The position numbers and the translations under genes were made by a program. Under the pieces are notes generated by a model that saw only the letters and a program-made list of their open reading frames with translations, was not told the DNA's origin and did no database searches. A stretch of 64,000 nt of DNA from Vibrio jasicida CAIM 1864 = LMG 25398 (GTDB taxonomy: Bacteria > Pseudomonadota > Gammaproteobacteria > Enterobacterales > Vibrionaceae): positions 147,274-211,273 of the forward strand of contig NZ_BAOG01000014.1 in the NCBI RefSeq assembly GCF_000400365.1. The letters are read 5' to 3'. Shown one piece after another: positions 10,224-21,264 of this stretch. Each line of letters begins with the position of its first letter. Within the stretch, counting starts at the first letter, position 1.

Positions 10224-11090
10224 CTAAAACATTTGTATTTGTGAGTTGCCATCATTGGCAGGAAACGAAGACAAATTGGGCAGCGAAAGCTTAAGTTGTA
10301 GCTGCTTATAAAGCTTTTCAGCCAGTTCTGGTGCTAAGACGTTATCTGGCGTGTGAATCATCAAGTAAGGTTGAATGCCTTGTTCAATCCACATCGGTAA
10401 CTTCTGCAACCAAGGTTCGAAAAAGCGCAGGTTGTCTTCCATGTCGGGATGACCGATAAAGCGAATCATCGGGTGCTTAGCAGTCGCAATTGCATGAACT
10501 GGAACGCGAGGCTTTTTCTGGTGGGCATCGTTCACCGCTTCGGTCGTCGGCTGCGCGGCGAACACTGGGCGGCTGTCCATGATAATGCGGTCAATGCCAC
10601 TCTCAAGTAGCCATTGATTCAACGCACGTTCTTCTTCACCTTTGGAGAAAAACGCCATATGGCGAACTTCCACTCCAAGTGGAAAATTCGGTGGAAAGCT
10701 AGCACAGAACTTCTTCAACCTATCAAGATAGTCGGGGCCAAAAGCAGCAGGGAGCTGAATCGTCCATTGCCCGACACGCTCATGAAGCGGTTCCATGACC
10801 TTCATAAAGTCACGTAACTGCTCGTCGCAACCTCTGAGCATCTGCTCGTGAGTAATGGCTTTTGGCAACTTAAAGGTGAATTTGAAATTGTCGTGAGTCG
10901 CGGCTTTCCAGTTTTGCACCGTGTTGAGCGTCGGTGTGGCATAAAAGGTGGTGTTGCCCTCTACGGTATGGAACACCTGCGCGTACTTTTCGAGTCGCTC
11001 TGCGGGCTTGGTTCCGCTGCCATAAAAGCTTTGTTGCCATTGGTTGTGCGACCACATGGTCAATCCAAGTCGAAGGGGTAAATTATCCAT
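10224..11090 (-). CDS. DUF72 / YecE-family protein
   Basis: 288-aa protein of the DUF72 (YecE) family, predicted TIM-barrel of unknown biochemical role. Recognisable family features: N-terminal LGLTMWSHNQWQ, the early YAQVFHTVEGNTTFYATP segment, FTFKLPKAITHEQML, QLPAAFGPDYLDRL and LGVEVRHMAFF. Next to cmoA and aspS it keeps the neighbourhood seen for yecE-like genes in enterics. It reads away from aspS, so the 270-bp gap between them holds both promoters. Confidence 0.9.
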   Translation of the reverse strand: MDNLPLRLGLTMWSHNQWQQSFYGSGTKPAERLEKYAQVFHTVEGNTTFYATPTLNTVQNWKAATHDNFKFTFKLPKAITHEQMLRGCDEQLRDFMKVMEPLHERVGQWTIQLPAAFGPDYLDRLKKFCASFPPNFPLGVEVRHMAFFSKGEEERALNQWLLESGIDRIIMDSRPVFAAQPTTEAVNDAHQKKPRVPVHAIATAKHPMIRFIGHPDMEDNLRFFEPWLQKLPMWIEQGIQPYLMIHTPDNVLAPELAEKLYKQLQLKLSLPNLSSFPANDGNSQIQMF

Positions 11091-11133
11091 ATCTCTGCTT
11101 TACGTTTTTTCCTGAGCCCACTTTACGAGAGTT

Positions 11134-11163
11134 TTGCTGAAATGGGTAATTTCACGCTATAAT
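11134..11163 (+). promoter_or_regulatory. Candidate sigma70 promoter for aspS
   Basis: TTGCTG (11134-11139), 18-bp spacer, perfect TATAAT (11158-11163). It would give a leader of about 190 bases before aspS. In the remaining 200 bases of leader I see no clear T-box, riboswitch or ORF. Confidence 0.5.
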
Positions 11164-11361
11164 CCCCACCAATTTTTCGCTTTGGTGCGCTTTTGAACAT
11201 TTGTTGTACTAAAAACCACCAATGAATGATAAAACACACTTAATTGTATGTTGAGTAGTCGATTTTCATAGGCTTTCAGCGTATAAATGGATCTTTACTC
11301 TGCTCGGCAATGAGGCTGACAGAGCGTAGTTAACAATATTTGAGAGATTGGGAATTTCATT

Positions 11362-13140
11362 ATGCGTACCCATTACTGTGGTCACCTGAACAAGTCCCTT
11401 GCAGGACAAACTGTAGAACTTTGCGGCTGGGTTAACCGTCGTCGTGATTTAGGCGGTCTTATTTTTATCGATATGCGAGATCGCGAAGGTATCGTTCAGG
11501 TAGTTGTTGATCCAGATATGGCAGATGCGTATGAAGTGGCTAACACACTTCGTAATGAATTCTGTATCAAGCTAACTGGTGAAGTTCGCGTTCGTCCAGA
11601 AAGCCAAGTAAACAAAGACATGGCAACAGGTGAAGTTGAGATCCTTGCAAAAGGTCTTGAAATCATCAACCGCTCTGACGTTCTGCCTCTAGACTTCAAC
11701 CAAAAGAACTCTGAAGAGCAACGTCTGAAGTACCGTTACCTAGATCTACGTCGTCCAGAAATGAGCGACCGCATCAAGCTACGTGCTAAAGCGTCTAGCT
11801 TTGTTCGTCGTTTCCTAGATGACAACGGCTTCCTAGACATCGAAACACCAGTACTAACAAAAGCGACACCAGAAGGCGCTCGTGACTACCTAGTACCTAG
11901 CCGTGTTCACAAAGGCAGCTTCTACGCGCTTCCTCAGTCTCCACAGCTATTCAAACAGCTTCTAATGATGTCTGGTTTTGACCGTTACTACCAAATCGTT
12001 AAGTGTTTCCGTGATGAAGACTTGCGTGCTGACCGTCAACCAGAATTCACTCAGATCGATATCGAAACGTCATTCATGACGGCTGACCAAGTTCGTGCAA
12101 CGACTGAGAGAATGGTTCGTGAAATGTGGCAAGAGCTACTGAACGTTGACTTAGGTGAATTCCCAGTAATGCCGTTCAGCGAAGCGATTCGTCGTTTCGG
12201 CTCTGACAAGCCAGACCTACGTAACCCACTAGAACTAGTAGACGTTGCTGACCTAGTGAAAGACGTTGAATTCAAAGTATTCTCTGGTCCAGCAAACGAC
12301 GAGAAAGGTCGCGTTGCAGTTATCCGTGTACCAGGTGGTGCTGAGCTTACCCGTAAGCAAATCGACGGTTACGCAGAATTTGTAGGTATCTACGGTGCGA
12401 AAGGTCTAGCATGGATGAAGGTTAACGACCGTGCAGCAGGCATGGAAGGTATCCAATCTCCTGTAGCTAAATTCCTAAGCGAAGACGTGATCAACGGTAT
12501 TCTAGATCGCACTCAAGCGGAATCTGGCGATATCATCCTATTCGGTGCAGACAAAGCTAACATCGTTGCTGAAGCACTAGGTGCACTTCGTCTTAAACTT
12601 GGTAAAGACCTAGGTCTAACTAAAGAAGGCACTTGGGCTCCTCTATGGGTTGTTGACTTCCCTATGTTCGAAGAAGACGACGAAGGCAACCTGCACGCAA
12701 TGCACCACCCATTCACATCACCTCTAGGTGTGACTGCGGAAGAGCTAAAAGCGAACCCAGCAGTAGCGAACTCAAACGCATACGACATGGTTCTAAACGG
12801 CTACGAAGTGGGCGGTGGTTCTGTACGTATTCACAACGCAGAAATGCAAGCAGCGGTATTCGATATCCTAGGTATTGATGCAGACGAGCAAAAACTGAAG
12901 TTTGGTTTCCTATTGGAAGCGCTGAAATTTGGTACGCCACCTCACGCGGGTCTTGCATTCGGTCTAGACCGTCTAGTAATGCTGCTATGTGGTACTGAGA
13001 ACATCCGTGATGTTATCGCATTCCCTAAAACAACAGCAGCGGCGTGTCTACTAACAGACGCACCGAGCCTTGCAAACCCAGCGGCTCTGGAAGAGCTAGC
13101 AATTGCTGTGACTGTTGCGAAAGAAAAAGACGCAGAATAA
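11362..13140 (+). CDS. aspS: Aspartyl-tRNA synthetase
   Basis: Charges tRNA-Asp. 592 aa, close to the 590 of E. coli AspRS. N-terminal OB-fold anticodon-binding domain ([20 protein letters not shown]), then class II motif 1 ([20 protein letters not shown]), motif 2 ([18 protein letters not shown]), the bacterial-type insertion domain (about 290-420) and motif 3 ([15 protein letters not shown]). Its codon use is highly biased like other translation genes. It ends in a strong intrinsic terminator and is followed by yebC. Confidence 0.98.
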   Translation: MRTHYCGHLNKSLAGQTVELCGWVNRRRDLGGLIFIDMRDREGIVQVVVDPDMADAYEVANTLRNEFCIKLTGEVRVRPESQVNKDMATGEVEILAKGLEIINRSDVLPLDFNQKNSEEQRLKYRYLDLRRPEMSDRIKLRAKASSFVRRFLDDNGFLDIETPVLTKATPEGARDYLVPSRVHKGSFYALPQSPQLFKQLLMMSGFDRYYQIVKCFRDEDLRADRQPEFTQIDIETSFMTADQVRATTERMVREMWQELLNVDLGEFPVMPFSEAIRRFGSDKPDLRNPLELVDVADLVKDVEFKVFSGPANDEKGRVAVIRVPGGAELTRKQIDGYAEFVGIYGAKGLAWMKVNDRAAGMEGIQSPVAKFLSEDVINGILDRTQAESGDIILFGADKANIVAEALGALRLKLGKDLGLTKEGTWAPLWVVDFPMFEEDDEGNLHAMHHPFTSPLGVTAEELKANPAVANSNAYDMVLNGYEVGGGSVRIHNAEMQAAVFDILGIDADEQKLKFGFLLEALKFGTPPHAGLAFGLDRLVMLLCGTENIRDVIAFPKTTAAACLLTDAPSLANPAALEELAIAVTVAKEKDAE

Positions 13141-13160
13141 GCGCACAACATTTAAAGAAA

Positions 13161-13189
13161 ACTCCCGCACTTGCGGGAGTTTTTGTTTT
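13161..13189 (+). terminator. aspS terminator
   Basis: Perfect ACTCCCGCA/TGCGGGAGT stem with a two-base core, followed by TTTTGTTTT, 20 bases after the aspS stop. Confidence 0.9.
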
Positions 13190-13284
13190 AATGAACCCAA
13201 GAATTATTCCGAGCACTTTCCCAAGTAACGTTGTTGAGCAATCAAAGCTGAGCATTAACGTCAAAATAAATTAAAAGGTGAATC

Positions 13285-14031
13285 ATGGCAGGTCATAGTA
13301 AATGGGCGAATATTCGTCACCGTAAAGCTGCGCAAGATGCCAAACGTGGCAAAATCTTTACCAAGTTAATTCGTGAAATTGTCGTCGCCGCGAAAGAGGG
13401 TGGCGGAGAAGCTGACAATAACCCTCGGTTACGAGCTGCTATCGATAAAGCACTTTCTAACAACATGACGCGAGACACGGTGAACCGTGCGGTCAGTCGT
13501 GGTGCCGGTGGTGAAGGCGATGACAACATGGAAACCGTCATCTACGAAGGATACGGTCCAGGTGGCACCGCCGTAATGGTTGAATGCATGACAGACAATC
13601 GCAATCGCACGGTTTCTGGCGTGCGTCACGCGTTTTCGAAGTCTGGCGGTAATTTAGGTACAGATGGAAGTGTTAATTATCTGTTCGATAAGAAAGGTGT
13701 GATTTCTTATGCCTCCGGCTTAGATGAAGACGAAGTGATGGAAGTGGCGCTTGAGAGCGGCGCCGATGATATCGAAACATCCGAAGACGGTTCTATTGAT
13801 GTGTACACGGCACCAGCTGATTTCGGTAGCGTCAAAGATGCCTTGGATGCAGCAGGCTTTGAGGCTGACAATGCAGAAGTATCATTAATCCCATCAACGA
13901 AAGCAGAATTGGACGTGGATACTGCCCCTAAGCTTCTACGTCTGATTGATGCGTTAGAAGACTTGGATGATGTTCAAGAGGTGTATCACAACGGTGACAT
14001 TTCTGACGAAGTGGCAGCCACATTAGAATAA
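13285..14031 (+). CDS. yebC: YebC/TACO1-family protein
   Basis: 248 aa (E. coli 246). N-terminal [21 protein letters not shown] is the family hallmark, and the protein ends in an acidic domain. Long annotated as a putative transcriptional regulator; later work on the family supports a role at the ribosome in relieving stalls at proline stretches (family knowledge, not visible here). The AGGTG before ATG 13285 supports the start. It lies between the aspS terminator and ruvC, as in many gammaproteobacteria. Confidence 0.95.
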   Translation: MAGHSKWANIRHRKAAQDAKRGKIFTKLIREIVVAAKEGGGEADNNPRLRAAIDKALSNNMTRDTVNRAVSRGAGGEGDDNMETVIYEGYGPGGTAVMVECMTDNRNRTVSGVRHAFSKSGGNLGTDGSVNYLFDKKGVISYASGLDEDEVMEVALESGADDIETSEDGSIDVYTAPADFGSVKDALDAAGFEADNAEVSLIPSTKAELDVDTAPKLLRLIDALEDLDDVQEVYHNGDISDEVAATLE

Positions 14032-14039
14032 GATTACTC

Positions 14040-14073
14040 AATGGGGACAGAGCGTTCTGTTCCCATTTATTTT
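14040..14073 (+). terminator. yebC terminator
   Basis: Stem of about 11 bp (AATGGGGACAG... with CTGTTCCCATT) followed by TATTTTC, right after the yebC stop. Confidence 0.65.
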
Positions 14074-14130
14074 CATTAATTATAATAACGAGATAGAGAT
14101 CGTTCTTGATCTGCTTTCTTAGGAAAATTC

Positions 14131-14652
14131 ATGTCAATTATTTTGGGCATTGACCCAGGCTCTCGCATTACGGGTTACGGTGTGATTCGTCAGCAGGGAC
14201 GTCATCTACAATATCTAGGCAGCGGCTGTATTCGTACTTCTGAAAAAGAGTTGCCAGGTCGTCTCAAGCAAATCTACGCAGGCGTGACGGAAATCATCAC
14301 CCAGTTTCAACCGGATGTGTTTGCCATCGAACAAGTGTTTATGGCGAAGAACGCTGATTCTGCACTAAAGCTAGGGCAGGCGCGTGGCAGTGCGATTGTT
14401 GCGGCTGTGAATGCGGATCTTCCGGTGCATGAGTACGCAGCTCGTCTTATTAAACAAGCGGTAACGGGGACAGGTGGTGCAGACAAAGTTCAGGTTCAGC
14501 ATATGGTTCAGCACATGCTTAAGCTGCCAGCAAAACCTCAAGCCGATGCTGCCGATGCGTTGGGTGTTGCTATTTGTCACGCTAACACCAATAAGACGCT
14601 GGTGGCGCTCGCAGGCAAAGCAACCAGCGCAAGAAAAGGTCGTTACCGTTAA
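14131..14652 (+). CDS. ruvC: Holliday junction resolvase RuvC
   Basis: Dimeric endonuclease that cuts Holliday junctions held by RuvAB. 173 aa, the same as E. coli. Catalytic acidic residues are visible: Asp7 in [14 protein letters not shown], Glu in [20 protein letters not shown], and the C-terminal Asp pair in [14 protein letters not shown]. An unrelated chemoreceptor gene is inserted between it and ruvA, so ruvC and ruvAB are probably separate transcripts here. Confidence 0.97.
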   Translation: MSIILGIDPGSRITGYGVIRQQGRHLQYLGSGCIRTSEKELPGRLKQIYAGVTEIITQFQPDVFAIEQVFMAKNADSALKLGQARGSAIVAAVNADLPVHEYAARLIKQAVTGTGGADKVQVQHMVQHMLKLPAKPQADAADALGVAICHANTNKTLVALAGKATSARKGRYR

Positions 14653-14774
14653 GCGTGTTCTCGTATTAAAAATGAGACATCTCAGACAGATTTAAGGATT
14701 GAATTTGTTGAGAAAATGTTACAAAACTATAGTGGTCAGAGGTCTAATAAGAAATCAATCAAGGAAGATTGAAC

Positions 14775-16226
14775 ATGAATCCAGCCACGCTGTGGCGCAG
14801 TGCATTTATGCCGCGCCAAACTCAATGGACAAGAACACAACAACGTCAAGCAGACATCCTATCGCTATTTACCTTCATCGCTTTTCTCGTCGGGATCTAC
14901 AGCCTGATCAAATGGTCTAAACATGGGCATGAAAGCTTAATCTTCACCTCAGTACTCTTAATCGCACTCGAACTGATATCCGCCTTCAGCCTGAGATGGT
15001 TCAAACGACCAGCATTGTCGCTCAATCTGGGGTTTGTAGGCATGTCAGTGCATGCACTCAACATCATTTATCAAAGTGGTGGCGTGGTAGATTCTACCCA
15101 AACTTACTGGGTGCCTTTGTTAGTCGTCGCTTTCTTTTTATCTGGCACTCGTATCATGGCGATCTCTTGGAGCGCGTTAGTAATAGTGCTTTCTGCGGTA
15201 ATGACGTATCAACATGTGTCTGGTTTTGGTTTTCCCCAGCTCGTGTTGTCTGAATCTGCGCAGCGTGTGGAGATATGGTCAGGTACCGTGTTACCACTGG
15301 TGGTGATTTGTATTGCACAAGCCTTTACTGCCAAGCAGCGAGATATTGCGATTGAAAGTGCAGAGAAATCTAAAGCAGAAAGTGAACTGGTCGCACAAAA
15401 AGCAACGGCGGGGGAGTTACGGCTAGGAGAGGTACTAGAGCAAGCTAATCAAAATTCGGCAGAGCTTAAACAAGTTTCGCAAGTGTTGGATGGACAATCT
15501 TCGCTGTTAGGTGCTCAAGTCAATGCTCTCAATATCAACAGTGAGTCTCAAGCCAGTGCGGCTGAGCAAATGAGTCAGCAAGTACACCACATGGCGACGG
15601 GGATTGAAACGTCAAGCAAGTTTGTTGAAGAGCTTCGTGAGAAGAGTGAAGACGTTCATCAACAAGCTGAGAAAAGCTCTGAGTTGCTCGAAGACTCTAC
15701 CCAAGCGATCAGCCAGATCATTACCAGCCATGAAGACATCATGAAAGTGGCAGACTTGATTACCTCGGTCGCAGAACAAACCAATTTATTGGCACTGAAT
15801 GCGGCTATTGAGGCGGCGCGAGCGGGGGAGCAGGGCAGAGGCTTTGCAGTGGTCGCGGACCAAGTGAGAGAGCTTTCTGCAAAGAGTAGTCAATCCGCAA
15901 TCGAGATTCGTAACTTGCTTGATCGCAGCGAGCAAGAGGTGAAACACGGGCAGAATGTTGTTACTTCAAGCACAGAACGAATGAATACCATCATCCAGCA
16001 AGTGACCACAATTTCTCATGATGTGCAGAGTCTTTCTGGCATAATGGCGACGCAAATGACCGCATTAAAAGAGCTTGATGAAGCCAGTAGCGAAGTTGCT
16101 AACGGCGTAGTGAACACCAAGACCATTGCTGAAACTGTCGCTCAATATGGCACTGAGCTCAGTAGCCAAGTCGTCACCGTGAGAAACCTGACTCAACAAC
16201 TTGATCAAGTTGTCTCAAAAATCTAA
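14775..16226 (+). CDS. Methyl-accepting chemotaxis protein with multi-span N-terminal membrane domain
   Basis: 483 aa from the ATG at 14775, which has AAGGAAG about eight bases upstream (an upstream in-frame TTG is less likely). The N-terminal 190 residues contain several hydrophobic segments and no large periplasmic loop, so the receptor probably senses within or near the membrane. No HAMP domain is obvious. A coiled coil follows, with the conserved hairpin tip [20 protein letters not shown] and [15 protein letters not shown]. It would dock on CheA/CheW. It sits between ruvC and ruvA, an unusual interruption of the ruv cluster, and has its own hairpin terminator. Confidence 0.92.
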   Translation: MNPATLWRSAFMPRQTQWTRTQQRQADILSLFTFIAFLVGIYSLIKWSKHGHESLIFTSVLLIALELISAFSLRWFKRPALSLNLGFVGMSVHALNIIYQSGGVVDSTQTYWVPLLVVAFFLSGTRIMAISWSALVIVLSAVMTYQHVSGFGFPQLVLSESAQRVEIWSGTVLPLVVICIAQAFTAKQRDIAIESAEKSKAESELVAQKATAGELRLGEVLEQANQNSAELKQVSQVLDGQSSLLGAQVNALNINSESQASAAEQMSQQVHHMATGIETSSKFVEELREKSEDVHQQAEKSSELLEDSTQAISQIITSHEDIMKVADLITSVAEQTNLLALNAAIEAARAGEQGRGFAVVADQVRELSAKSSQSAIEIRNLLDRSEQEVKHGQNVVTSSTERMNTIIQQVTTISHDVQSLSGIMATQMTALKELDEASSEVANGVVNTKTIAETVAQYGTELSSQVVTVRNLTQQLDQVVSKI

Positions 16227-16237
16227 CCGAACGGCAT

Positions 16238-16265
16238 AAAGGACTGGATGTCTATCCAGTTCTTT
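16238..16265 (+). terminator. Hairpin after the chemoreceptor gene
   Basis: Twelve-base arms with one G-T pair, AAAGGACTGGAT with ATCCAGTTCTTT, and a four-base loop, 12 bases past the stop. The following U-tract is weak. Confidence 0.55.
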
Positions 16266-16304
16266 ATTATCCTGTCGCAAATTCATTTCCAAAGAGTATT
16301 TATA

Positions 16305-16916
16305 GTGATTGGACGTCTTCGCGGCACTCTGCTTGAAAAGCAACCACCTGAAGTTTTAATTGAAGTTAATGGCATTGGTTATGAAGTACAGATGCCAATG
16401 AGCTGTTTCTACGAACTGCCAAACGTCGGCGAAGAAGCGATCATTTATACTCATTTTGTTGTGCGTGAAGACGCTCAGCTGCTTTACGGCTTCAACACAG
16501 TCAAAGAACGTGCGCTCTTCCGTGAAGTAATCAAAGCGAACGGCGTCGGTCCTAAACTGGGGCTGGGTATACTTTCTGGTATGACGGCAAGCCAATTCGT
16601 TTCTTGCGTAGAGCGTGAAGACATTTCAACACTTGTGAAGCTACCTGGCGTTGGTAAGAAAACCGCAGAACGTCTTGTTGTGGAAATGAAAGACCGCCTT
16701 AAAGGTTGGGGTGCTGGCGACCTATTTACTCCGTTTACGGATGCGGCTCCTGCGGATTCTGGTGCGGCATCTAGCAATGCTGAAGAAGAGGCAATCAGTG
16801 CGCTTCTAGCTCTAGGCTACAAACCAACTCAAGCGTCGAAAGTAGTCTCTCAGATCGCTAAACCGGATATGACCAGTGAGCAACTGATCCGTGAAGCACT
16901 AAAATCAATGGTGTAA
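16305..16916 (+). CDS. ruvA: Holliday junction branch migration protein RuvA
   Basis: Binds four-way junctions and loads the RuvB motors. The frame extends upstream to 16248, but the GTG at 16305 gives 203 aa, the E. coli length, and the canonical start (V/M)[10 protein letters not shown]-fold N terminus, then helix-hairpin-helix motifs ([36 protein letters not shown]), an acidic hinge, and the C-terminal RuvB-binding domain ([18 protein letters not shown]). ruvB follows after 21 bp. Confidence 0.97.
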   Translation: MIGRLRGTLLEKQPPEVLIEVNGIGYEVQMPMSCFYELPNVGEEAIIYTHFVVREDAQLLYGFNTVKERALFREVIKANGVGPKLGLGILSGMTASQFVSCVEREDISTLVKLPGVGKKTAERLVVEMKDRLKGWGAGDLFTPFTDAAPADSGAASSNAEEEAISALLALGYKPTQASKVVSQIAKPDMTSEQLIREALKSMV

Positions 16917-16937
16917 CGAAAAGTTCAAGGGAACAAT

Positions 16938-17942
16938 ATGATTGAAGCCGATCGTTTAATCGCGCCAGAAAATCCTTCATTTCGTGATGAAGATGTCATC
17001 GACCGTGCGATTCGTCCTAAGAAGCTGGCGGATTACCAAGGTCAGGATCACGTGCGTGGTCAGATGGAGATTTTCATCAAAGCCGCTCAATTGCGAAATG
17101 AAGCGCTCGACCACCTTTTGATATTTGGTCCTCCAGGTTTGGGTAAAACCACACTTGCGAACATCGTTGCTAATGAGATGGAAGTGAATATTCGCACTAC
17201 TTCCGGCCCAGTACTTGAGAAAGCAGGGGACTTGGCGGCGCTGCTGACCAACTTAGAAGAAAACGATGTGCTGTTCATTGACGAGATTCACCGCTTAAGC
17301 CCAATGGTTGAAGAAGTGCTGTATCCAGCGATGGAAGACTACCAGCTAGACATCATGATTGGTGAAGGCCCAGCCGCTCGCTCTATCAAGATTGACTTGC
17401 CTCCTTTCACGCTTATCGGCGCAACCACACGAGCGGGTTCATTGACCTCGCCATTGCGTGACCGATTCGGTATTACTCAGCGCCTTGAGTATTACAAGGT
17501 CAAAGACTTGCAGGATATCGTTCAGCGCAGCGCAGATTGCCTAGGCTTGTCAATGGAGTCGGAAGGTGCGTTAGAAGTTGCTCGCCGCGCTCGTGGTACG
17601 CCACGTATCGCTAACCGACTACTACGCCGTGTTCGTGACTATGCTGAAGTAAAGGGCAATGGACACATCTGTGCGGAAGTTGCAGATAAAGCGCTGAACA
17701 TGCTCGATGTCGACGCTAAAGGTTTTGACTACATGGACCGAAAACTGCTTCTTGCGATCATGGAAAAGTTTGGTGGTGGTCCTGTCGGTCTGGATAACAT
17801 GGCAGCAGCCATTGGTGAAGAGAAAGACACCATTGAAGATGTGCTAGAGCCTTATTTGATTCAACAAGGTTACTTACAACGCACACCTCGTGGTAGAATA
17901 GCGACTGATCGCGCCTATCTGCATTTCGGAATTGAAAAGTAA
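16938..17942 (+). CDS. ruvB: Holliday junction branch migration ATPase RuvB
   Basis: Hexameric AAA+ motor that drives branch migration with RuvA. 334 aa. Walker [15 protein letters not shown], Walker [11 protein letters not shown], sensor 1 [10 protein letters not shown], arginine finger region SPLRDRFGI, sensor 2 [15 protein letters not shown], and the C-terminal winged helix ending [14 protein letters not shown]. Co-transcribed with ruvA. Confidence 0.98.
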   Translation: MIEADRLIAPENPSFRDEDVIDRAIRPKKLADYQGQDHVRGQMEIFIKAAQLRNEALDHLLIFGPPGLGKTTLANIVANEMEVNIRTTSGPVLEKAGDLAALLTNLEENDVLFIDEIHRLSPMVEEVLYPAMEDYQLDIMIGEGPAARSIKIDLPPFTLIGATTRAGSLTSPLRDRFGITQRLEYYKVKDLQDIVQRSADCLGLSMESEGALEVARRARGTPRIANRLLRRVRDYAEVKGNGHICAEVADKALNMLDVDAKGFDYMDRKLLLAIMEKFGGGPVGLDNMAAAIGEEKDTIEDVLEPYLIQQGYLQRTPRGRIATDRAYLHFGIEK

Positions 17943-18124
17943 GATTCCAACGCTGGGCGCACAGCGCTCAGCATTTCACCAATGTTGACCAACCTCTCAT
18001 TTATTAAATCTCTTCTAATACTAAATAGGTAATAAAAACTTATAGATTGTTAACTCTATGTTCTTGCCTAACTGATTATTTTCTCTCCTGATTACTCTCT
18101 ATTAACATACTCTTCTGATATCGT

Positions 18125-18138
18125 TTGATCTGGATCAA
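18125..18138 (+). promoter_or_regulatory. FNR-type box upstream of cydA (distal)
   Basis: TTGAT-CTGG-ATCAA, a perfect match to the FNR consensus TTGAT-N4-ATCAA, 266 bp before the cydA start. The whole 17943-18403 gap is regulatory: no ORF, two such boxes, A+T-rich. Confidence 0.75.
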
Positions 18139-18173
18139 TGTGATGGATTTTTGTTCAAATTCAGCGCATAAAG

Positions 18174-18187
18174 ATTGATATACATCA
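18174..18187 (+). promoter_or_regulatory. FNR-type box upstream of cydA (proximal)
   Basis: TTGAT-ATAC-ATCAA, the second perfect FNR palindrome, centred 49 bp from the first. Their arrangement suggests oxygen control of cytochrome bd by FNR; ArcA may also act here but I did not identify a certain ArcA box. Confidence 0.75.
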
Positions 18188-18403
18188 AAGCGGTTTCTCG
18201 CTATAAACCTTTTGAAACAAACTGTTTTTAGCAGTAATATTAGGCCTAGCTATATTAGCTGATGCTTAACAATTAACTAACCAACGAAGCACATTTTTGC
18301 AACAAAGCGTTGTGATAATTCAACATTTTTCAAGTGTAAATAACACTTGTGTATGGATTGCAATATGTAGAGAGTGTCATTCAGCCGACACATAGGAGTT
18401 ACC

Positions 18404-19990
18404 ATGATTGACGTAGTTGATCTGTCGCGGTTGCAGTTTGCACTGACAGCGATGTATCACTTCCTATTCGTACCATTGACCCTTGGTATGGCCTTCCTTT
18501 TGGCCATTATGGAATCAATGTACGTAATGACGAACAAGCAAATCTACAAGGACATGACCAAGTTCTGGGGTAAGCTGTTCGGTATTAACTTTGCACTTGG
18601 TGTGGCTACTGGCCTTACCATGGAGTTCCAGTTTGGTACGAACTGGTCTTATTACTCCCACTATGTAGGTGACATCTTCGGTGCACCACTAGCGATCGAA
18701 GCACTGGTTGCTTTCTTCCTGGAGTCAACTTTTGTTGGTCTATTCTTCTTCGGGTGGGATCGTCTATCAAAACGTCAACACTTAGCGGTAACCTGGTTGG
18801 TTGCTCTGGGTTCTAACTTCTCTGCACTATGGATTCTTATCGCGAACGGCTGGATGCAAAACCCAGTTGGCGCAGAATTCAACTTCGAAACCATGCGTAT
18901 GGAAATGGTGAGCTTCGCAGACGTTGTACTAAACCCTGTAGCGCAAGTTAAATTTGTACACACAGTAGCATCTGGTTACACGTGTGGTGCAATGTTCGTT
19001 CTTGGCATCAGTTCTTACTACCTATTGAAAGGTCGTGATGTGGCGTTCGCTCGTCGTTCGTTTGCTATCGCAGCTTCTTTCGGTATGGCAGCAATCCTGT
19101 CTACAATCGTGCTGGGTGATGAATCTGGTTACGAGCTTGGTGAAGTTCAAAAAGTGAAGCTAGCAGCAGTAGAAGCTGAATGGCACACAGAACCAGCACC
19201 AGCGGCGTTCACACTGTTTGGTTTACCGAACCAAGAAACAATGAACACCGATTACGCAATCAAGATCCCTTACGTTATGGGTATCATCGCAACGCGTTCG
19301 TTTGATGAGCAAGTAACAGGCCTACACGATCTACGTGAAGAGCACGTTGACCGTATCCGTACTGGTATGTACGCATACGAATTGCTTGAAAAACTGCGTG
19401 CAGGCGACAAGTCTGAAGCAAACATGACAGCGTTTGACGAAGTGAAAGGTGACCTAGGTTACGGCCTACTTCTAAAACGTTACACAGACAAGGTTGTTGA
19501 TGCGACTGAAGACCAAATCCAAGCGGCAGCGGATGATTCAATCCCAACAGTATGGCCGCTATTCTGGTCGTTCCGTATCATGGTTGCGTGTGGCTTCATC
19601 ATGCTATTCGTATTTGGTGCGTCATTCATCCAAACATGTCGTCAGAAGATCGAACAGAAACCTTGGATTCTTAAAGCTGCATTGTTCAGCATTCCACTAC
19701 CTTGGATTGCGATCGAAGCGGGTTGGTTCGTTGCTGAATACGGTCGTCAACCGTGGGCTGTAGGTGAAATCCTACCGGTACACGTTGCTGCATCAGCACT
19801 AACAGCAGGTGAAATCTGGACTTCACTATTTGCAATCCTAGCGCTATACACTGCATTCCTAATTGCAGAAGTATACCTAATGGTGAAATTCGCTCGTAAA
19901 GGTCCAAGTAGCCTGAAAACTGGCCGCTACCACTTCGAGCAAAACGCTGACTCTGTTGAAGACAAAGTTAGTCGCCAAGTAGAAGCGTAA
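18404..19990 (+). CDS. cydA: Cytochrome bd-I ubiquinol oxidase subunit I
   Basis: High-affinity quinol oxidase subunit carrying haems b558, b595 and d. 528 aa from the ATG at 18404 (AGGAG seven bases upstream); the frame is open to 18374 but the N terminus [20 protein letters not shown] is canonical and includes the first haem-ligand histidine. The quinol-binding Q-loop is long (about residues 250-390), and the conserved [12 protein letters not shown] lies near the C terminus. First gene of cydABX-ybgE, behind two FNR boxes, so it should be induced when oxygen falls. Confidence 0.97.
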   Translation: MIDVVDLSRLQFALTAMYHFLFVPLTLGMAFLLAIMESMYVMTNKQIYKDMTKFWGKLFGINFALGVATGLTMEFQFGTNWSYYSHYVGDIFGAPLAIEALVAFFLESTFVGLFFFGWDRLSKRQHLAVTWLVALGSNFSALWILIANGWMQNPVGAEFNFETMRMEMVSFADVVLNPVAQVKFVHTVASGYTCGAMFVLGISSYYLLKGRDVAFARRSFAIAASFGMAAILSTIVLGDESGYELGEVQKVKLAAVEAEWHTEPAPAAFTLFGLPNQETMNTDYAIKIPYVMGIIATRSFDEQVTGLHDLREEHVDRIRTGMYAYELLEKLRAGDKSEANMTAFDEVKGDLGYGLLLKRYTDKVVDATEDQIQAAADDSIPTVWPLFWSFRIMVACGFIMLFVFGASFIQTCRQKIEQKPWILKAALFSIPLPWIAIEAGWFVAEYGRQPWAVGEILPVHVAASALTAGEIWTSLFAILALYTAFLIAEVYLMVKFARKGPSSLKTGRYHFEQNADSVEDKVSRQVEA

Positions 19991-20007
19991 GACAAGGAGA
20001 CAACAAG

Positions 20008-21144
20008 ATGTTTGATTACGAAATCTTGCGATTCATCTGGTGGGTACTGATCGGTGTTCTACTAGTTGGTTTTGCAATTACTGACGGTTTCGATATGGGT
20101 GTGGGCGCGCTTGTACCTATTATCGGTAAAAACGACACGCAACGTCGTGTGATGATTAACTCGATCGCACCTCACTGGGATGGTAACCAAGTATGGCTTA
20201 TCACTGCTGGTGGTGCATTGTTCGCAGCATGGCCTTTGGTTTACGCGACATCGTTCTCTGGTTTCTACTTAGCGATGATCCTAACCCTAGCGGCACTTTG
20301 GCTACGTCCAATTGGTCTTGATTACCGTTCAAAGATTGAAGATAAAAAATGGCGTAACACTTGGGATATCTGTATCTCAATCAGTGGCTTCGTTCCACCA
20401 ATCATCTTTGGTGTGGCGTTTGGTAACCTTCTGCAAGGTGTTCCATTCCAACTGAACGAATTCCTAATGCCAACGTACCATGGTTCGTTCTTTGGTCTTC
20501 TTAACCCATTTGCATTGCTATGTGGTCTAGTAAGCTTGTTCATGATCCTGATGCAAGGTTCAACTTGGCTACAAATGAAGACAACAGGCGAAGTTCATAC
20601 TCGTGCTCGTAACGTTGCTCAGCTAATGGGTCTATTAACTGTGGTTGCATTCGTAGCAGCTGGCTTCTGGATTCAGAGCATCGAAGGTTACGTTATCGTA
20701 GGTGGTATCGATACAGGCGCTGCTTCTAACCCTCTAAACAAAGAGGTTATCCGTGAAGCTGGTGCGTGGATGAACAACTTCGAAGCTTACCCAATGCTAT
20801 GGGCTGCGCCTGTACTGGGTGTTGCAATGCCGCTTCTAGCTGTATTGGCATCTCGCCTAGAGAAGTGTGGTATCGCGTTCCTAACCTCTAGCCTTGGTAA
20901 CGCAGGTGTTATCTTTACTGCTGGTATTGCAATGTTCCCATTCGTAATGCCATCAGATCTAATGCCAAGCCAAAGTCTGACAATGTGGGATGCAACTTCA
21001 TCTGAACTGACTTTGAACCTAATGACAGGCGTTGCGTTTGTTATGGTTCCAATCATTTTGGCTTACACGTCTTGGACTTACTACAAGATGTTTGGTCGCT
21101 TGGATGACAAGTTCATCGAAGAAAACAAAAACTCACTTTACTAA
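20008..21144 (+). CDS. cydB: Cytochrome bd-I ubiquinol oxidase subunit II
   Basis: 378-aa membrane partner of CydA with about eight or nine membrane segments. The N terminus MFDYEILRFIWWVLIGVLLV and the following FAITDGFDMGVGAL are diagnostic; DGNQVWLITAGGALFAAWP and FMILMQGSTWLQMKTTGE are also typical. It starts 17 bp after cydA with a clear AAGGAG. Confidence 0.97.
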   Translation: MFDYEILRFIWWVLIGVLLVGFAITDGFDMGVGALVPIIGKNDTQRRVMINSIAPHWDGNQVWLITAGGALFAAWPLVYATSFSGFYLAMILTLAALWLRPIGLDYRSKIEDKKWRNTWDICISISGFVPPIIFGVAFGNLLQGVPFQLNEFLMPTYHGSFFGLLNPFALLCGLVSLFMILMQGSTWLQMKTTGEVHTRARNVAQLMGLLTVVAFVAAGFWIQSIEGYVIVGGIDTGAASNPLNKEVIREAGAWMNNFEAYPMLWAAPVLGVAMPLLAVLASRLEKCGIAFLTSSLGNAGVIFTAGIAMFPFVMPSDLMPSQSLTMWDATSSELTLNLMTGVAFVMVPIILAYTSWTYYKMFGRLDDKFIEENKNSLY

Positions 21145-21156
21145 GGAGCTATTACT

Positions 21157-21264
21157 ATGTGGTATTTCGCATGGATTCTAGGTGTACTACTTGCTTGTGC
21201 ATTCGGTATCATCAACGCTCTTTGGTTAGAGCACTCAGAAATGATGGATAAAGACAGTGAGTAA
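21157..21264 (+). CDS. cydX: Cytochrome bd-I accessory subunit CydX
   Basis: 35-residue single-span membrane protein, starting MWYFAWILGVLLACAFGIIN and continuing ALWLEHSE. CydX is needed for full activity and stability of cytochrome bd in enterics. AAGGAG lies seven bases before the ATG. The gene is 12 bp after cydB, and its last codons overlap the start of ybgE by eight bases. Confidence 0.95.
   Translation: MWYFAWILGVLLACAFGIINALWLEHSEMMDKDSE

Noticed and set aside
17950..17980. Hairpin after ruvB (GCTGGGCGC...GCGCTCAGC)
   Set aside because: Arms have mismatches and no T-run follows, so I did not list it as a terminator.
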